In this document: piece by piece, positions 10,034 through 21,232 of the stretch
How the letters are laid out: each line of letters begins with the position of its first letter
How positions within the stretch are numbered: the first letter of the stretch is position 1
Assembly (NCBI RefSeq): GCF_040183065.1
Contig: NC_091132.1
Location: 163,048,102 to 163,112,101 of the forward strand
Direction: 5' to 3'
Source of the DNA: Periplaneta americana
Taxonomy: Eukaryota > Arthropoda > Insecta > Blattodea > Blattidae
DNA: 64,000 nt
Notes under the pieces: model-generated
Database searches by the model: none
What the model saw: only the letters and a program-made list of their open reading frames with translations
Told to the model about the DNA's origin: nothing
Made by a program: the position numbers and the translations under genes

Positions 10034-11622
10034 CACTTCGGAAAACGTAAAGGGTGCGTCAGAAAGAACGGATGGATTTCAAACTATCGATACGCAACGA
10101 GGAGAGAGATATAGTGAGGGGGACCACGACTGTCGGGTCAGCCATAGAATGCAGTTTCAGTTGAGAACATGGTGTTGGTCTAGTGTACAACGTGCTTTCA
10201 TCGTAGAGACATTTTTGAAAAATGAAGAGTCTGTGATCGCCACTCAGGGCTCATTTCGACATCGGATGTCACGCTAGGATTCCAACTCGGAATACAATTT
10301 TGCGGTGGGAGGCTTCATTTCGTATCACAGGTTCAACATTAAAGAAGGAATCACCTGGACGAAATTCTATTGCACTGAGATTGTCCGAGGCTACGGTAAG
10401 ATCTCGCGCCCTGCGACTTCTTTCTTTGGGACCATTTGAAGGCGTAAGTTTGTAAACATCGATCACATACACTGGACGAACTGAAGACAGCGATTCGTGA
10501 AGAAATCGTGGCAATTGCACCAGCTATGACTGTGAAAGTGATGGCGAACATCAGAAAACGCCTTGATGCCTGTATTGAAAGCCAAGGACATCATATGGAT
10601 AATGTTGTTTTACATAAATAAACTGCATGTATTGGTGAATATGTTGATAACAATAAATTTTTGATTTGATGAATCTTTACAATTTTCTTGCCATGTGAAA
10701 TCAATCCGTTCTTTCTGACGCACCCTGTATTATGTGACCTTTCTCGTGTTAAATTTTACATTACCTCGTTAAAATGTTTCAGGCTGTTATCGGCCATCAA
10801 CAACTCACATACACAACACATGCAATCACCCAACACAACACAAACAGGCTGCATTCCGAAGAATGCTACACATACTACTCAACATACCAATGAAGTAACA
10901 TGACCACAAACAAGAGCGAAACACAATCAAATACATAGCTCAAGAAAACGGATACAACCCCAACATAATAAGAAAGATAAACGCATAAGAATACAACACA
11001 AACACAGGAACACAAAAAATACATCACACTAACATACGAAAACAAAAACACACACAAGATTGCAACGTCATTCAATGAATTAAATTACAACATCGCATTC
11101 AGAACAATTAATATTCTACAAAAGCATCTCAACACACAAACAAACACATTCAACCACACAGGCGCATAGAAACTCAAATGCAACACCTGCAACAACTTCT
11201 ACATAGGCTAGACAGGCAGATCATTTCTAACACGCTACAAAGAACACATCACAGCCATAACAAAACTACAAAACACTTCCACTTGTGCAGAACACATCAC
11301 ATATTTTAACCACACCTTCAATGACATCAACACAGACATGGAAATTCTACATAAAGCCAGAAACTAAACACACTAGAGCAATACGAAATATATAGACACA
11401 TAAACACATCCAAATTCTCAACACACAACTCAACTTGAGAACACACACACTCTTTGACTCCACATTACATGACACAAACACACCCTCACAGGAAACACAA
11501 ACAAAAGGCGCCAAGACCAGCAACAACCAGTTCTGAAGATGGCCCATAACAGGCTGAAACATATTAACTAAGTAATGTAAAATTTAACACGAGAAAGGAC
11601 ACATAATACGTTTTCCGAAGTA
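10034..11622 (+). mobile_element. Penelope-like element with GIY-YIG endonuclease relic
   Basis: The C-terminal part reads, on the plus strand from about 11020, YENKNTHKIATSFNELNYNI, then a GVYKLKC-type box (here broken as A-stop-KLKC), then CNTCNNFYIG-stop-TGRSFLTRYKEHI and AEHITYFNHTFNDINTDMEI. This is the linker plus GIY-YIG nuclease of Penelope-like retroelements (YIGQTGRS; the Q codon CAG is now TAG). The RT domain is missing. Long terminal inverted repeats of about 110 bp flank it: the complement of 11515-11622 matches 10034-10049 joined to 10730-10810, with the mariner-type insertion lying exactly between the two parts. Strong A/C-rich codon bias, as is usual for this family. Confidence 0.75.
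10050..10727 (+). mobile_element. mariner-type miniature element with internally deleted transposase
   Basis: Inverted repeats match in 29 of 30 positions (AGGGTGCGTCAGAAAGAACG at the left), with TA duplications at 10048-10049 and 10728-10729. The interior is a fused transposase: N-terminal pieces (RAFI-like AFIVETFLKNEESVIATQ; ILRW-type helix-turn-helix remnants) join directly to the C-terminal LAPCDFFLWDHLK, HTLDELKTAIREEIVAIAPA and MTVKVMANIRKRLDACIESQ. The catalytic middle is deleted, so it can move only in trans. Inserted in the left inverted repeat of the Penelope-like element. Confidence 0.85.
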
Positions 11623-12455
11623 AAAATATACCTGCATCTCAATCTTATTTCACATCTTCAACTATGGACTTATTGTAGTTGCAAAATAATATACAAAGAT
11701 AGTCTATATTACATTTTAGCCTTCTGAAAATAGAGTAATAATGGTTATTTTTGGATCACGGCATTCCTGCTTTGCTTCATATACCTATTTTTTAATTAAA
11801 TTTAACTTGTGTTTACTGTCCTATATATTATCCAAACTCTTGTGGCATATAAAATCTTCATACAATGCACATATCCTAAATTTTACACACTGTACCTGCA
11901 ATGGAAAAATATTCTTTCCAAACAAACATATATTTGTTATGGGATCATTTTCAAAATTCGAAATTAGCTAAATTATGAAGTACCGAAATAGAGTTTGTCA
12001 AAGTTTGAAAACAATCCGTTCAATATTGCAACAGTAAAGTTTTCTTTTGATTATCATTTATTTTTTGTATAAAAATTGTCACTCCACCACCGCTGGCCCA
12101 TTTCCCATTTGCAAGACATACTCTTCTAAATACTCCCTGGGTTGAAGTTTAAATAACATTTATGTTGACAGCTAAAGACTGAAATCTGGCATAATTTTGT
12201 TCACCTAAAGAGTAACGAACCAATATTACACATATAATAAAAATAATGTCAAATCATGTGTCTGTACACTGTTACGTTTAACAAGTTAAATGTCAGAGCT
12301 ATTTCCGAGAATTCTAAGGCCTTTCACAAATAACACTTTAGCATTCACTTCAATACAAACCGTTTACCTTCGTCTTATTGCCTCTTGTCTCTTCGTCTTA
12401 CATTAAATGAACTGTGAATTACCAACTGTGCAAAACATTTCCCATAAACATCGCA
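11623..12455. other. 3' flank of the zinc-finger gene
   Basis: Mostly AT-rich, no other gene seen. On the minus strand AATAAA (plus-strand TTTATT at 12057-12062) lies about 400 nt after the stop codon and is a plausible polyadenylation signal for the gene ending at 12456. Confidence 0.4.
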
Positions 12456-13545
12456 TCACAATTTCATAGTGCCAGAATGCGTACGTGTATGCACTGTAAG
12501 ATGATCTGAGCGTAGAAAAGACTTTCCACAAACATCGCATTTAAATGTCTTTTCGCGAGAATGTGTAAGTGTATGCCTTATAAGATTTTCTGGATATGCA
12601 AAGCATTTACCACAAACATCGCATTTGAAGCCTTTCTCGCGAGAATGAGAAAGTCCATGCCTTTTGAGGTGACCGGATTCTACAAAGCCCATCCCACAAA
12701 TTAGGCATATGAATGGTCTCTCGCCGGAATGCGTGCGTGCATGCCTGGTGAGACTTCCAGCCTGTACAAAACATTTCCCGCAAACATCGCACTTGAATGG
12801 CTTCTGTCCAAAATGCTTACGTGCATGGACTGTGAGATCGCCCGAATGCACGTAACATCTGCCACAAATTTTACACTTGAATGATCTTTCGCCAGAATGA
12901 ATACGGGCATGATCTGTGAGACTACTTGGCTTAATAAAAGACATACCACAGACATCGCATACAAATGGCTTCTCACCGGTATGTCTACGTCCATGTACTT
13001 TGAGATAACTTGAAACTGCAAAACACTTGCCACAAATATCACATTTGAAGGGCTTTTCGCCCGAATGTGTGCGTTCATGCACCCTGAGATGGCTTGAATG
13101 AACAAAACATTTCTCACAAACGCTGCATTTGAAGGATTTCTCGCCAGAATGCATACGTGCATGGCTTTTCAGCTCACTACATCTTGCAAAACATTTCCCA
13201 CATACATCGCATGTGAATGGCTTTTCACCAGTGTGTATAGGTACGTGGGATCTGAGATGATCTAAACGTAAGAAGTACTTCCCACAGGTACCGCATTCAA
13301 ATCTCCTCTCTGTGGTGTGAATTCGCAAATGCTTTCTCTGGTTTTGTCTAGTCCTTAACAACTTGCCACAAATATTACACTTAAAGGAACTTTTGTCTGC
13401 GAGACTCAGTGTTTGTAATTCACTGTTACTTTTCGTTCCATGCCGGTGTTGATAGATATGGGGTTCTGGAGTCTCTGAGAGGAGATAATTCTCAGATACA
13501 GTGCAGTTCATCTGTGGCGTTCCTTTCCCATCAGTGTTCAATTTT
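12456..13545 (-). CDS. C2H2 zinc-finger protein, exon 4 (11 fingers, stop)
   Basis: Terminal coding exon of a 458-residue predicted protein, joined to 17055-17137, 22914-23024 and 29753-29845. It opens after a TTACAG acceptor with phase 2, so the third exon's AG plus A gives Arg, then KLNTDGKG. About 50 linker residues precede 11 tandem C-x2-C-x12-H-x3-H fingers (protein residues about 150-452), from FKCNICGK to FKCDVCGKSF, ending HSGTMKL-stop. Linkers are a mix of canonical TGEKP and drifted forms (SGEKS, FGQKP, SREKG, SREKT). All zinc ligands appear intact. Poly-C2H2 proteins of this kind are nuclear DNA-binding proteins, usually transcription regulators; the target is unknown. No orthologue assigned. 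The frame is unbroken, so probably functional. Confidence 0.93.
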
Positions 13546-15589
13546 CTGTAATCAAGAGATTCAATTAATCTAAGTTACTAACTTTACTACAACAAAGGCT
13601 ATCAACAACGGCATTGAAGATGTTCACATTTGTGAACGAATCGTTCATTCGAGCGACTAATAATGAAGAATCATAAGGAATCGTCGTCAAAAGAATAGCA
13701 ACGAATCGGCATGGTATCGTAACCCACGATTCTATTTACTTGTTTGATGTAACCTGTCAGCGGACATTTCCGAACAATACCGAATGCTCCCGAGCGACAG
13801 TGAAATCAAAATACTGCATTTGTTAAGTGTGAGAAATAATGAACACGAACTTGAAATTTACATGGTTAAATAGAGATGTAATGCAAAGAATATACTTGAT
13901 AATAAGGTTCAGTTGATAAATTATAATTAATAAACACTGACTTGAATAATTTTGTAGACTAATGGAGGTCATGATGAATGGTTACAGCCAATGAGAAAGA
14001 GGCCATCCAATGTCCCGTCTCTTATGCCATCTATGCGAGAGATGTAGAACGTTTTTGTTCTACCCGTGGTTTGCAAAGGAAAGTGTCCTGTAAGTCGTTC
14101 GTTGACGAATCGTTGGAATCACAGACTAGGAAGAATTGTGAACTCGCTGACGATTCAAAAGAATAGTTGGAATAGCAGACTGGAAGAATCGTGAACGAAT
14201 CGTTAGAATCGATTCGTAATGTATGATTGAATCGTTGGAATCGACTTCTGAAAAAGAATCGCGTTGCCCAACTCTAATGTTTACTAACCTAAAATGAACT
14301 ACGAAAAATATATACCGATTTGCATAGAACATCCTGTTAGGAATAGTGCACTGGTCTGATGTTATAAGCTACATCGGCGAATTAATGCACAATACAGAGA
14401 GATGGAGATATTTAGGAAAGGCATATGAAGCTACGAATCTTCTGAAGCTGAAAAATTTCAACTGGCCTCGAAAATGACGCTTATAATTATTACGAATAAA
14501 CTGCAAATGACGAAAGACGTTGATTCATACTTGAAGACCTCCCCAGAAAAAGATTCGACACATTCTTAAAATATGTGATGTAGGTGGAAAAAGTAATTTT
14601 AAACAGTTTTCCAGTAAACAGTTCATGAAACCTAATTCTCAGGTTTATGAATTGAATGGTAATTTCCTGAGATGCTAGGAAAGAAACATGGAAAGATGTA
14701 GAATTGTAAAAGATGTTCAAAAGATATCTATGAAAATTACGATTAGCTGTCAACAATCGAAATAAATGTGGAAAAGGTAAGAGCCTGAAATGTTACAATA
14801 TTAAAAAAATGTAACGCAGATACCAACAATGTCAATGTTCCAAGTTAAAGTGTTATTCTACATTGCACTCACATTTTATTTCCAAAGCATCATCAGATTT
14901 TATAACCCCCAATTGTTAATGAGGTATCCATGTTTGTTTAGTATACAAGTCATCAATCAAGCAAGCATTTTCGTTTACTAGCTACTACGGACTTGATTGC
15001 TATTCACTACGTAGCATTGGATCGTAACTTCTGATGTCACATCCGGCTATTTAGTCAACAATCTAGTTCACTTCAGCTGAAAATGTAGCTTTGAGACACT
15101 GCCTAAATATAGGTAGGCTGACCAGACGTTCCCGATTTCTGGGTTTTGAGTTGCTGTACCCGGGGAGCAAATGTCCCCATTTTTGTCCCCGGAAATTAAT
15201 TTTGTCCCAGAAGTTTTGATTTTGTTTGAATAACATTTTACACGTAAATATTCAAGTATCGTGCTGAAACTGCTGCGATTCATGCACATTTCTGAATGGT
15301 TCACAGTATGAGACAGAAGAACCAGCGAGCACAGTATGAGATATTTTCCACTCTTTGAGAAGAACATAGCATCTTTATCTTCACTCGCATTGCGCGGAAG
15401 AGTTACAACCAAATACCTTACAATTATAATACCGGACAGCAAGCAGCTTTATGTGCGAACGACGATGGTGCTGCTACCTACCTGCCAGGATGGAGATACT
15501 CGCGAAACAAGCTGTAATCAACTGCAATGTATATTGTTGCTGGGCTAGTAAATTTGTTAATAGTTTTATGAATTAGTACTAGTGTTAAA
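13546..15589. other. intron 3 of the zinc-finger gene, with GAATCG-rich patch
   Basis: Between about 13625 and 14270 the hexamer GAATCG or its complement and variants (GAATCGTT, CGATTC) recur at least ten times on both strands, suggesting a decayed DNA transposon with subterminal repeats. I could not fix termini or a target duplication. The remainder shows no exon except the THAP exon that follows. Confidence 0.4.
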
Positions 15590-15669
15590 ATGTCAGGGTG
15601 TATATGTGCTGCTTATAACTGTGACAATTGCTCCAAATCGTACTTTCGATTTCCGACAATTCATAAAAC
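15590..15669 (+). CDS. THAP-domain first coding exon (partial)
   Basis: ATG at 15590 opens 26 codons reading MSGCICAAYNCDNCSKSYFR then FPTIHKT, ending at a strong donor C|GTAAGT (15669/15670) in phase 2. The start CAAYNC (C-x4-C) with N and the Y-F-R-F-P box is the N-terminal half of the THAP zinc-finger, a DNA-binding module of P-element transposases and domesticated regulators. The second half (Trp, C-x2-H, AVPTIF) must lie on another exon, which I could not find in the next kilobase. It lies antisense within intron 3 of the zinc-finger gene. It may be a live nested gene, a P-like transposon remnant, or a dead exon. Confidence 0.5.
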
Positions 15670-16491
15670 GTAAGTCAACAACATTCTTTAGTAGGCCTAA
15701 TTCCTTCGTCCTTGTGTTGATAGAAAAATACAAATTAGTTTTTTTTTTATTTAGACCTAATAAATAAATAGAAGTTAAAATATATTGGATTTTAAGGTTT
15801 TATCAAATTAAGTTTTATTGTTGTCCACATGCTTTTACTAATTATTACAAGCATCAGATTACTAACAATTTTATCTTTACAGTTGTCAGCAATGCGTATA
15901 TAAAACATTACTGTAAATTCATTCCTAATATCAGATTGATTTTGTCTCGGTAAACCAAAGAAAAAATATGTAACAATTACAGTAATTACGGAAAGTAATA
16001 TGAAGCATGCAATATTTCTCATAATATGCAGCTTTGATATAAGATAATAATTTTACATTAAATATTATTCAACATTTCTTAAGTGTTTCATATATAATTC
16101 CACATTAGTATCTCCCGTTTTAAACAATAGTCCGAATCTCGCTATATTAATATTTGTATATGTGGACGTAATTCTATCCCTCTGCGCTAGATGTCAGGTC
16201 CGCGATTTTTCACACTCACGCCAATGGTGCTAGTATACAGCTGTCCGGTATTATTATAGTAAGGTATTTGTTAGAACTGCGTCCATTTTTAAATCTTTAA
16301 AAAAATGAGAGGTTTTAAGACAAACCAACAGGTGAAAAGTGGTATAATGTTTACAGTGCAAATTCAATGTAAGTAAAAGCATCTCAAGTGCGCTTCTAAG
16401 AAACACAAATGTTCTGCAACCCACCTAAACTCGTATTACGCGATTTAGATTCTAATTACCTTTTCATTTCAAGGGTAAAGAAGAATCTGCG
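15670..16491. other. no recognisable gene
   Basis: AT-rich. Expected to contain, or lead to, the next THAP exon, but none was identified. Confidence 0.4.
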
Positions 16492-16757
16492 GTCCACACC
16501 TGTGGAGTAACGGTCAGCGCGTCTGGCTGCGAAATCAGGTGGCCCGGGTTCGATTCCCGGTCGGGGCAAGTTACCTGGTTGAGGTTTTTTCCGGGGTTTT
16601 CCCTCAACCCAATATGAGCAAATGCTGGGTAACTTTCGGTGTTGGACCCCGGACTCATTTCACCGGCATTATCACCTTCATCTCATTCAGACGCTAAATA
16701 ACCTTAGCTGTTGATAAAGCGTCGTAAAATAACCTACTAAAAAAAAAAAAAAAAAGA
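16492..16757 (+). mobile_element. tRNA-derived SINE, family 1
   Basis: Best preserved family-1 copy: starts GTCCACACCTGTGGAGTAAC, B-box GGTTCGATTCCCGG, ends CGTCGTAAAATAACC plus about 17 A. Exact 11-bp target duplication AAGAATCTGCG at 16481-16491 and 16758-16768. Confidence 0.92.
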
Positions 16758-17054
16758 AAGAATCTGCGTTCCTCTAAAGAGGAGAACCCACTTGTAAATT
16801 TTCTAGATTAGCCAAAAGCTGAATCCAGTGTCAAGGTTTATTCGTTGCATGTGTTAAGTATGTACTCCACAACTGCTCTGAAAGTTTCTCTTACATCAGT
16901 AACACTACCACAGCCACCCATGTGGTAGCACTCGACAACTGCAGAAGGGGACACATGTTTCTTCTTATGTGTTAAGGTAATGTATAATAATTAATGCCCT
17001 ACATCATCGCTTACTTCTGCCAGAAGAAACTCATCACGTGCATACTACACTCAC

Positions 17055-17137
17055 CTCTCAGTCAAGAATTCAGATTCATCCATTTTTAGTTCCAGCTGGT
17101 TCTCCTGTTTGACTCTTACCATGTCAAATGTCTCTTC
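17055..17137 (-). CDS. zinc-finger gene, exon 3 (83 nt)
   Basis: Bounded by acceptor TATTTCAG and donor GAGAG|GTGAGTG on the minus strand. It encodes EETFDMVRVKQENQLELKMD then ESEFLTE plus two bases (phase 2), residues 69-95 of the product. Acidic, with a VKQE (psi-K-x-E) site. It is 27 codons plus two bases, identical in length and phase to the homologous exon at 42510-42592. Confidence 0.85.
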
Positions 17138-17289
17138 CTGAAATACCAATGAAATACAATGTACATTCTTTTAATCAAAGGAAATTTAGCATCAACTCAC
17201 ACAACTTTCGTAATGCCAAAAACTACGTATATGGTGGAACTATGCATAGAATACGAGCTACAAGTTTATTCTCTAGGTCTCATTTAAAA

Positions 17290-19408
17290 TGCATGCATGA
17301 ATATGTTAGGAGAAAATCCACAAACGATTAGGGAAAACACGGAAATTTTACATCAAGCAAGTAAAGTGGTAGGTTTGGAAGTAAATCCCGAAAAGACGAA
17401 GTATTTGATTATGTCTCGTGGCCAGAATATTGTACAAAATGGAAACATAAAAATTGGAGATTTAACCCTTCGAAAAGGTGGAAAAAATCAAATATCTTGG
17501 AGCAATAGTAACAAATATAAATTTATTTATTATTTATTTATTCTGGTGTAGTTAAGGCCATCAGGCCTTCTCTTCCACACCACCAGAAATACAAATACAA
17601 TAATAGAAAGAAATAGAAAAAAACACTATTAACAAATCAAACCACACAAAAATATATACAGGTTGCAGTCGCACAAACTTTATATGAGTGATCTAGTATC
17701 GTAATTAATTGTATCCTAACTAATTAACTAACAAACCAGAAACTTGCAATTTTAATCTAGAGTAAAAAAAAAAAAACACAAATCAACACTAGCAATACCT
17801 AAATACCATTAAATAAGACAAAGTTTTCCAATTAAATTTTAAATTGTGATAAAGTCCGGTAGTCCCTGACAACATTAGGTAACGAATTCCAGAGGCGAGG
17901 TATTTCTACAGTATAGGAGGATGAGTATAAAGACGTTCTATGATGATGGATAGAAAGGAGTGCTTGATGTCGGTTTCGAAGAGTTGTAAGAAATTGAAAA
18001 CACGATAGCAGACAATTCGAAGTAGAAATATGCATGATTCTAAACAGAAGAGACAGTGAATGTATTGTTCTACGTTCCTTCAGACGCACCCATGAAAGTA
18101 ACTGGAGGGAAGGTGTTACATGGTCAAATTTACGAGTATTGCAGATGAATCGTATGCACAGATTATGAGCTTACATTAGTTGACAAGGAATCGCAATAAT
18201 CAAAATGGTGCATTACAAGCGTCTGAATAAGATTCTTTATTAGACTAAATGGTACAAATTCTTTCATACGAAACAAGGAGTGAAGTTGAGGAAATATTAT
18301 TTTGCAAGTGCGTGTTACTTGAGTGTTCCAATTTTGATCGATATCCATAAAAATACCAAGATTTTTAACTGGTTCACTGTATATAACAATAATCCCATTC
18401 AATTTTATATGTGGTATAGTACAACTATCAAGAGTGCTTTGTAGACGATTATGTCCCATGATTGCTTGCGATTTCTCTGGATTTAACCTTAATCCAAATT
18501 TGTGTGCACACAGTGAAATCGAATTCTAGTCTTCGTTTATTTTATTTACTGCGTCACTAGTCTCGTCAGGCTGGAAATGCAAATAAATTTGCAAGTCGTC
18601 AGCATACATATGGTATCTGTAGTGCTTCATCATATCAGTCACGTCATTAATATAGATCAAGAAGAGTAAAGGTCCGAGAACTAATCCCTGTTGAATTCCA
18701 GATTTCACGAATTTCACGACACGCCATTTTGAAGAATAATCGCTTGCAATGGCACATTGTTGACGTTCGCGAAGGTAGGATTCAAACCAAGTAACAGAAC
18801 TTTCAGAAAGATTCAGAAGTCTTAAATGACACTCGGGAGGAAGTTAAATGCAGAATAAATATAGGAAATGCCTCTTATTATTCGGTTGGGAAGCTTTTGT
18901 CATCTAGTCTGTTGTCAAAAAATCAGAAAGTTAGAATGTATAAAACAGTTATATTACCGGTTGTTCTGTATGGTTGTGAAACTTGGACTCTCACATCGAG
19001 AGAGGAACAGAGATTAAGGGTGTTTGAGAATAAGGTTGTTAGGAAAATATTTGGGGCTAAGAAGGATGAAGTTACAGGAGAATGGAGAAAAGTTACACAA
19101 TACAGAACTGCATGCATTGCATTCTTCACCTGACATAATTAGGAACATTAAGTCCAGACGTTTGAGATGTGCAGGGTATGTAGCACATATGGGAAAATCC
19201 AGAAATGCATATGGAGTGTTAGTTGGGAGACCGGAGAGAAAAAGGCCTTTGGGGAGGCCGGGACATAGATGGGATTATAATATTAAAATGGATTTGAGGA
19301 ATGATGACAGAGACTGGATTAATCTTGCACAGGATAGGGACTGATGGCGGGCTTATGTGAGGGAGGCAATGAACCTGCGGGTTACTTAAAAGCCAGTTAT
19401 AAGTAAGA
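17290..19408 (+). mobile_element. RTE-like LINE copy interrupted by another LINE
   Basis: Same family as 112-3372. Left part (17290-17522): NMLGENPQTIRENTEILHQA, VGLEVNPEKTKYLIMSRGQN and then a frameshifted TNIN region. Right part (18824-19408): ND-REEVKCRINIGNASYYS, KVRMYKTVILPVVLYGCETW, VRKIFGAKKDEVTGEW, RRLRCAGYVAHM and RKRPLGRPGHRWDYNIKMDL, then GTTATAAGTAAG at the 3' end. The element between them is a different LINE in the opposite orientation. Frameshifts at about 17480 and 19100 make it a pseudogene. Confidence 0.82.
17523..18823 (-). mobile_element. Jockey/CR1-like LINE 3' portion, nested
   Basis: Minus-strand frames read VKFVKSGIQQGLVLGPLLFL, YINDVTDMM and YRYHMYADDLQIYLHF (RT catalytic box YADD), then CAHKFGLRLNPEKSQAIMGH, VKNLGIFMDIDQNW, LIQTLVMHHFDYCD, RLKERRTIHSLSLLFRIMH and VEIPRLWNSLPNVVRDYRTL. 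The 3' end is an (AATA)n-like tail at 17523-17545, directly against the host LINE's NIND codons. It is 5'-truncated at about 18823, with a few stops. Any target duplication is only a few bases (AAAT). Confidence 0.78.
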
Positions 19409-19577
19409 TATTAAGTAGTCTACTTGAAATTACACGAAACAGTCAAGAAACTTTCATATATAAAGAATTAAAAGTATTAATCGATTTTGAATTGGTAGCA
19501 CACATCTGAAAAATGCAGTGTGCTGTAAGTCCAATTGGAATACTAGTTAATTACATCAGACCATCATACTTTAAGCT

Positions 19578-19611
19578 AAGAAGAAGAAGAAGAAGAAGAA
19601 GAAAAAAAAAA
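19578..19611 (+). repeat. (GAA)n/A-rich microsatellite
   Basis: About eight AGA/GAA triplets followed by nine A. Confidence 0.9.
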
Positions 19612-19809
19612 GTACTGATTGCAATCCAACGTTTTAAATAGCCGTAAATATTTATTATTGAATAATGTCACTGTGTAATAATTGAAGCTGCCAATGTAAC
19701 CTCAGAATAATTATATTTATTTTGATGTACCGAAGTACATATGATATTTCCATGCAGATATTCTGCTTTCTCAGATGATGAGAGAGAGATGGAACGGAGA
19801 AAAATTCTC

Positions 19810-19880
19810 TCCGGCGCCGGGATTTGAACCCGGGTTTTCAGCTCTCCGTGCTGATGCTTTAACCACTAAGCCACGCCGGA
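19810..19880 (-). tRNA. tRNA-like cloverleaf, anticodon GGA, in foldback element
   Basis: 71 nt folding with no mismatch: acceptor TCCGGCG/CGCCGGA, D stem GCTT/AAGC, anticodon stem TCAGC/GCTGA with loop ACGGAGA (anticodon GGA), 4-nt variable loop, T arm CCGGG-TTCAAAT-CCCGG. The anticodon would be Ser, but position 33 is C not U and there is no long variable arm, so it is a tRNA-derived retroposon head rather than a working tRNA-Ser. Confidence 0.55.
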
Positions 19881-20282
19881 TACAATCCCGACACCGTTGA
19901 GAATCGTCTCAGATTAAGCTCCATCTCTTGGGTTCCCTCTGGTGGCCGCCCTCTGCACTACGTCATAGATGTCTATGCACGCAGGACCGAAGTCCATACA
20001 TCATCTGAGAAAGCAGAATATCTGCATGGAAATATCATATGTACTTCGGTACATCAAAATAAATAAGATATGCGTAATAAATCACTTTGTGATTTAAAAA
20101 GACGGCGCCCATACCGTCGGACCCCGGCCAACCAGTCACTCATCTGAGTGCACCTCTACACATGTATGGACTTCGGTCCTGCGTGCATAGACATCTATGA
20201 CGTAGTGCAGAGGGCGGCCACCAGAGGGAACCCAAGAGATGGAGCTTAATCTGAGACGATTCTCAACGGTGTCGGGATTGTA

Positions 20283-20353
20283 TCCGGCGTGGCTTAGTGG
20301 TTAAAGCATCAGCACGGAGAGCTGAAAACCCGGGTTCAAATCCCGGCGCCGGA
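20283..20353 (+). tRNA. tRNA-like cloverleaf, second identical copy
   Basis: Identical in sequence to the complement of 19810-19880. B-box GGGTTCAAATCCCGG and A-box GGCTTAGTGGTTAAAGC are both intact, so Pol III transcription is possible. The same objections to a working tRNA apply (C33, short variable loop). Confidence 0.55.
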
Positions 20354-20401
20354 GAGAATTTTTCTCCGTTCCATCTCTCTCTCATCACCTCAGAATAATT
20401 A

Positions 20402-21185
20402 GCTTCCCTGGACCAATGTGATTAGTCCAAATGTGGTTCATGGTGCAAGAATACTTTTATCGCAGGCAGTGATGTATAGTACATGCGTGGCAGCCATACT
20501 CCTCTTACTTGCTGTATTAGCAAGTTCGTTGGTATTCAGTGGAGAATTATTGGCTATGCAAATTCTTTGTAAGCTGGAAATGCTTTGTATTTCCTGTTTA
20601 ACATAGATGCGATGCATTCAGCTTATCGTAAAACATTTTCTGATTGTCTCGAAATTAATGCCCAAATATGGGGCATAACACTTACAAAACTGCATTCTAA
20701 TTGCTTAAATTAAAACAAGCATTGTTCGAACTTCTTTCTCATGTGTAATCCCAACAAAGCTACATATTACTGTATTGCAAAGAATATATTTGGTTGTAAT
20801 AGTTAAGACGACGAACTTAAAGTATGTATAAACGAAAAGATCCTAAAGTCCGTCTCATCTGCTAGGTAGTGTGGGTGATGCCACGGCTGAGAAGCTGGCA
20901 AGAGAACATAAAAACCATTTTGTTGAGGGATTAATGGGGAGTCATAGGGGAGGAGAACCCGGAAGCACAGCAAACATTGTGACAAGAAGCTTGATAACAA
21001 GATGACGGCAACTCCATCTACGGTTATTTTATGTAAGTAGTATCTAACCTCTTTGTTTAATATAAATCATGTTCGGTTTTGTATGAAATCAATTTAATCC
21101 TGAAATCTAAATCAAGAACCAAGTAGTTTTCCTATATATCCTGAGAGAACCAGCCTCGTTCACTACAATCATTCTTTTTTCATTA
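20402..21185. other. no recognisable gene
   Basis: AT-rich intron sequence. No exon, RNA or bounded repeat recognised. Confidence 0.5.
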
Positions 21186-21192
21186 TATAATA

Positions 21193-21232
<40 letters not shown>

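Larger units (their letters stand above)
19714..20386. mobile_element. foldback retroposon with two inverted tRNA-like units
   Basis: Bounded by an exact 15-bp direct repeat, ACCTCAGAATAATTA (19699-19713 and 20387-20401), so it inserted as one unit. Inside: a 60-bp arm (about 19714-19780) whose perfect complement recurs at about 20000-20062; one copy of a 220-bp module on the minus strand (about 19780-20003); a 100-bp spacer; and the same module on the plus strand (about 20163-20386), apparently identical. Each module carries a complete tRNA cloverleaf. A SINE-like origin fits the tRNA promoter and the long target duplication. How the inverted dimer arose is unclear. Confidence 0.8.

Noticed and set aside
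12701..13162. 153-codon minus-strand frame inside the zinc-finger exon
   Set aside because: Out-of-frame shadow of the C2H2 repeats.
19810..20353. Two functional tRNA-Ser genes
   Set aside because: Perfect folds, but C33, a 4-nt variable loop and location inside a duplicated retroposon argue against working tRNA-Ser.
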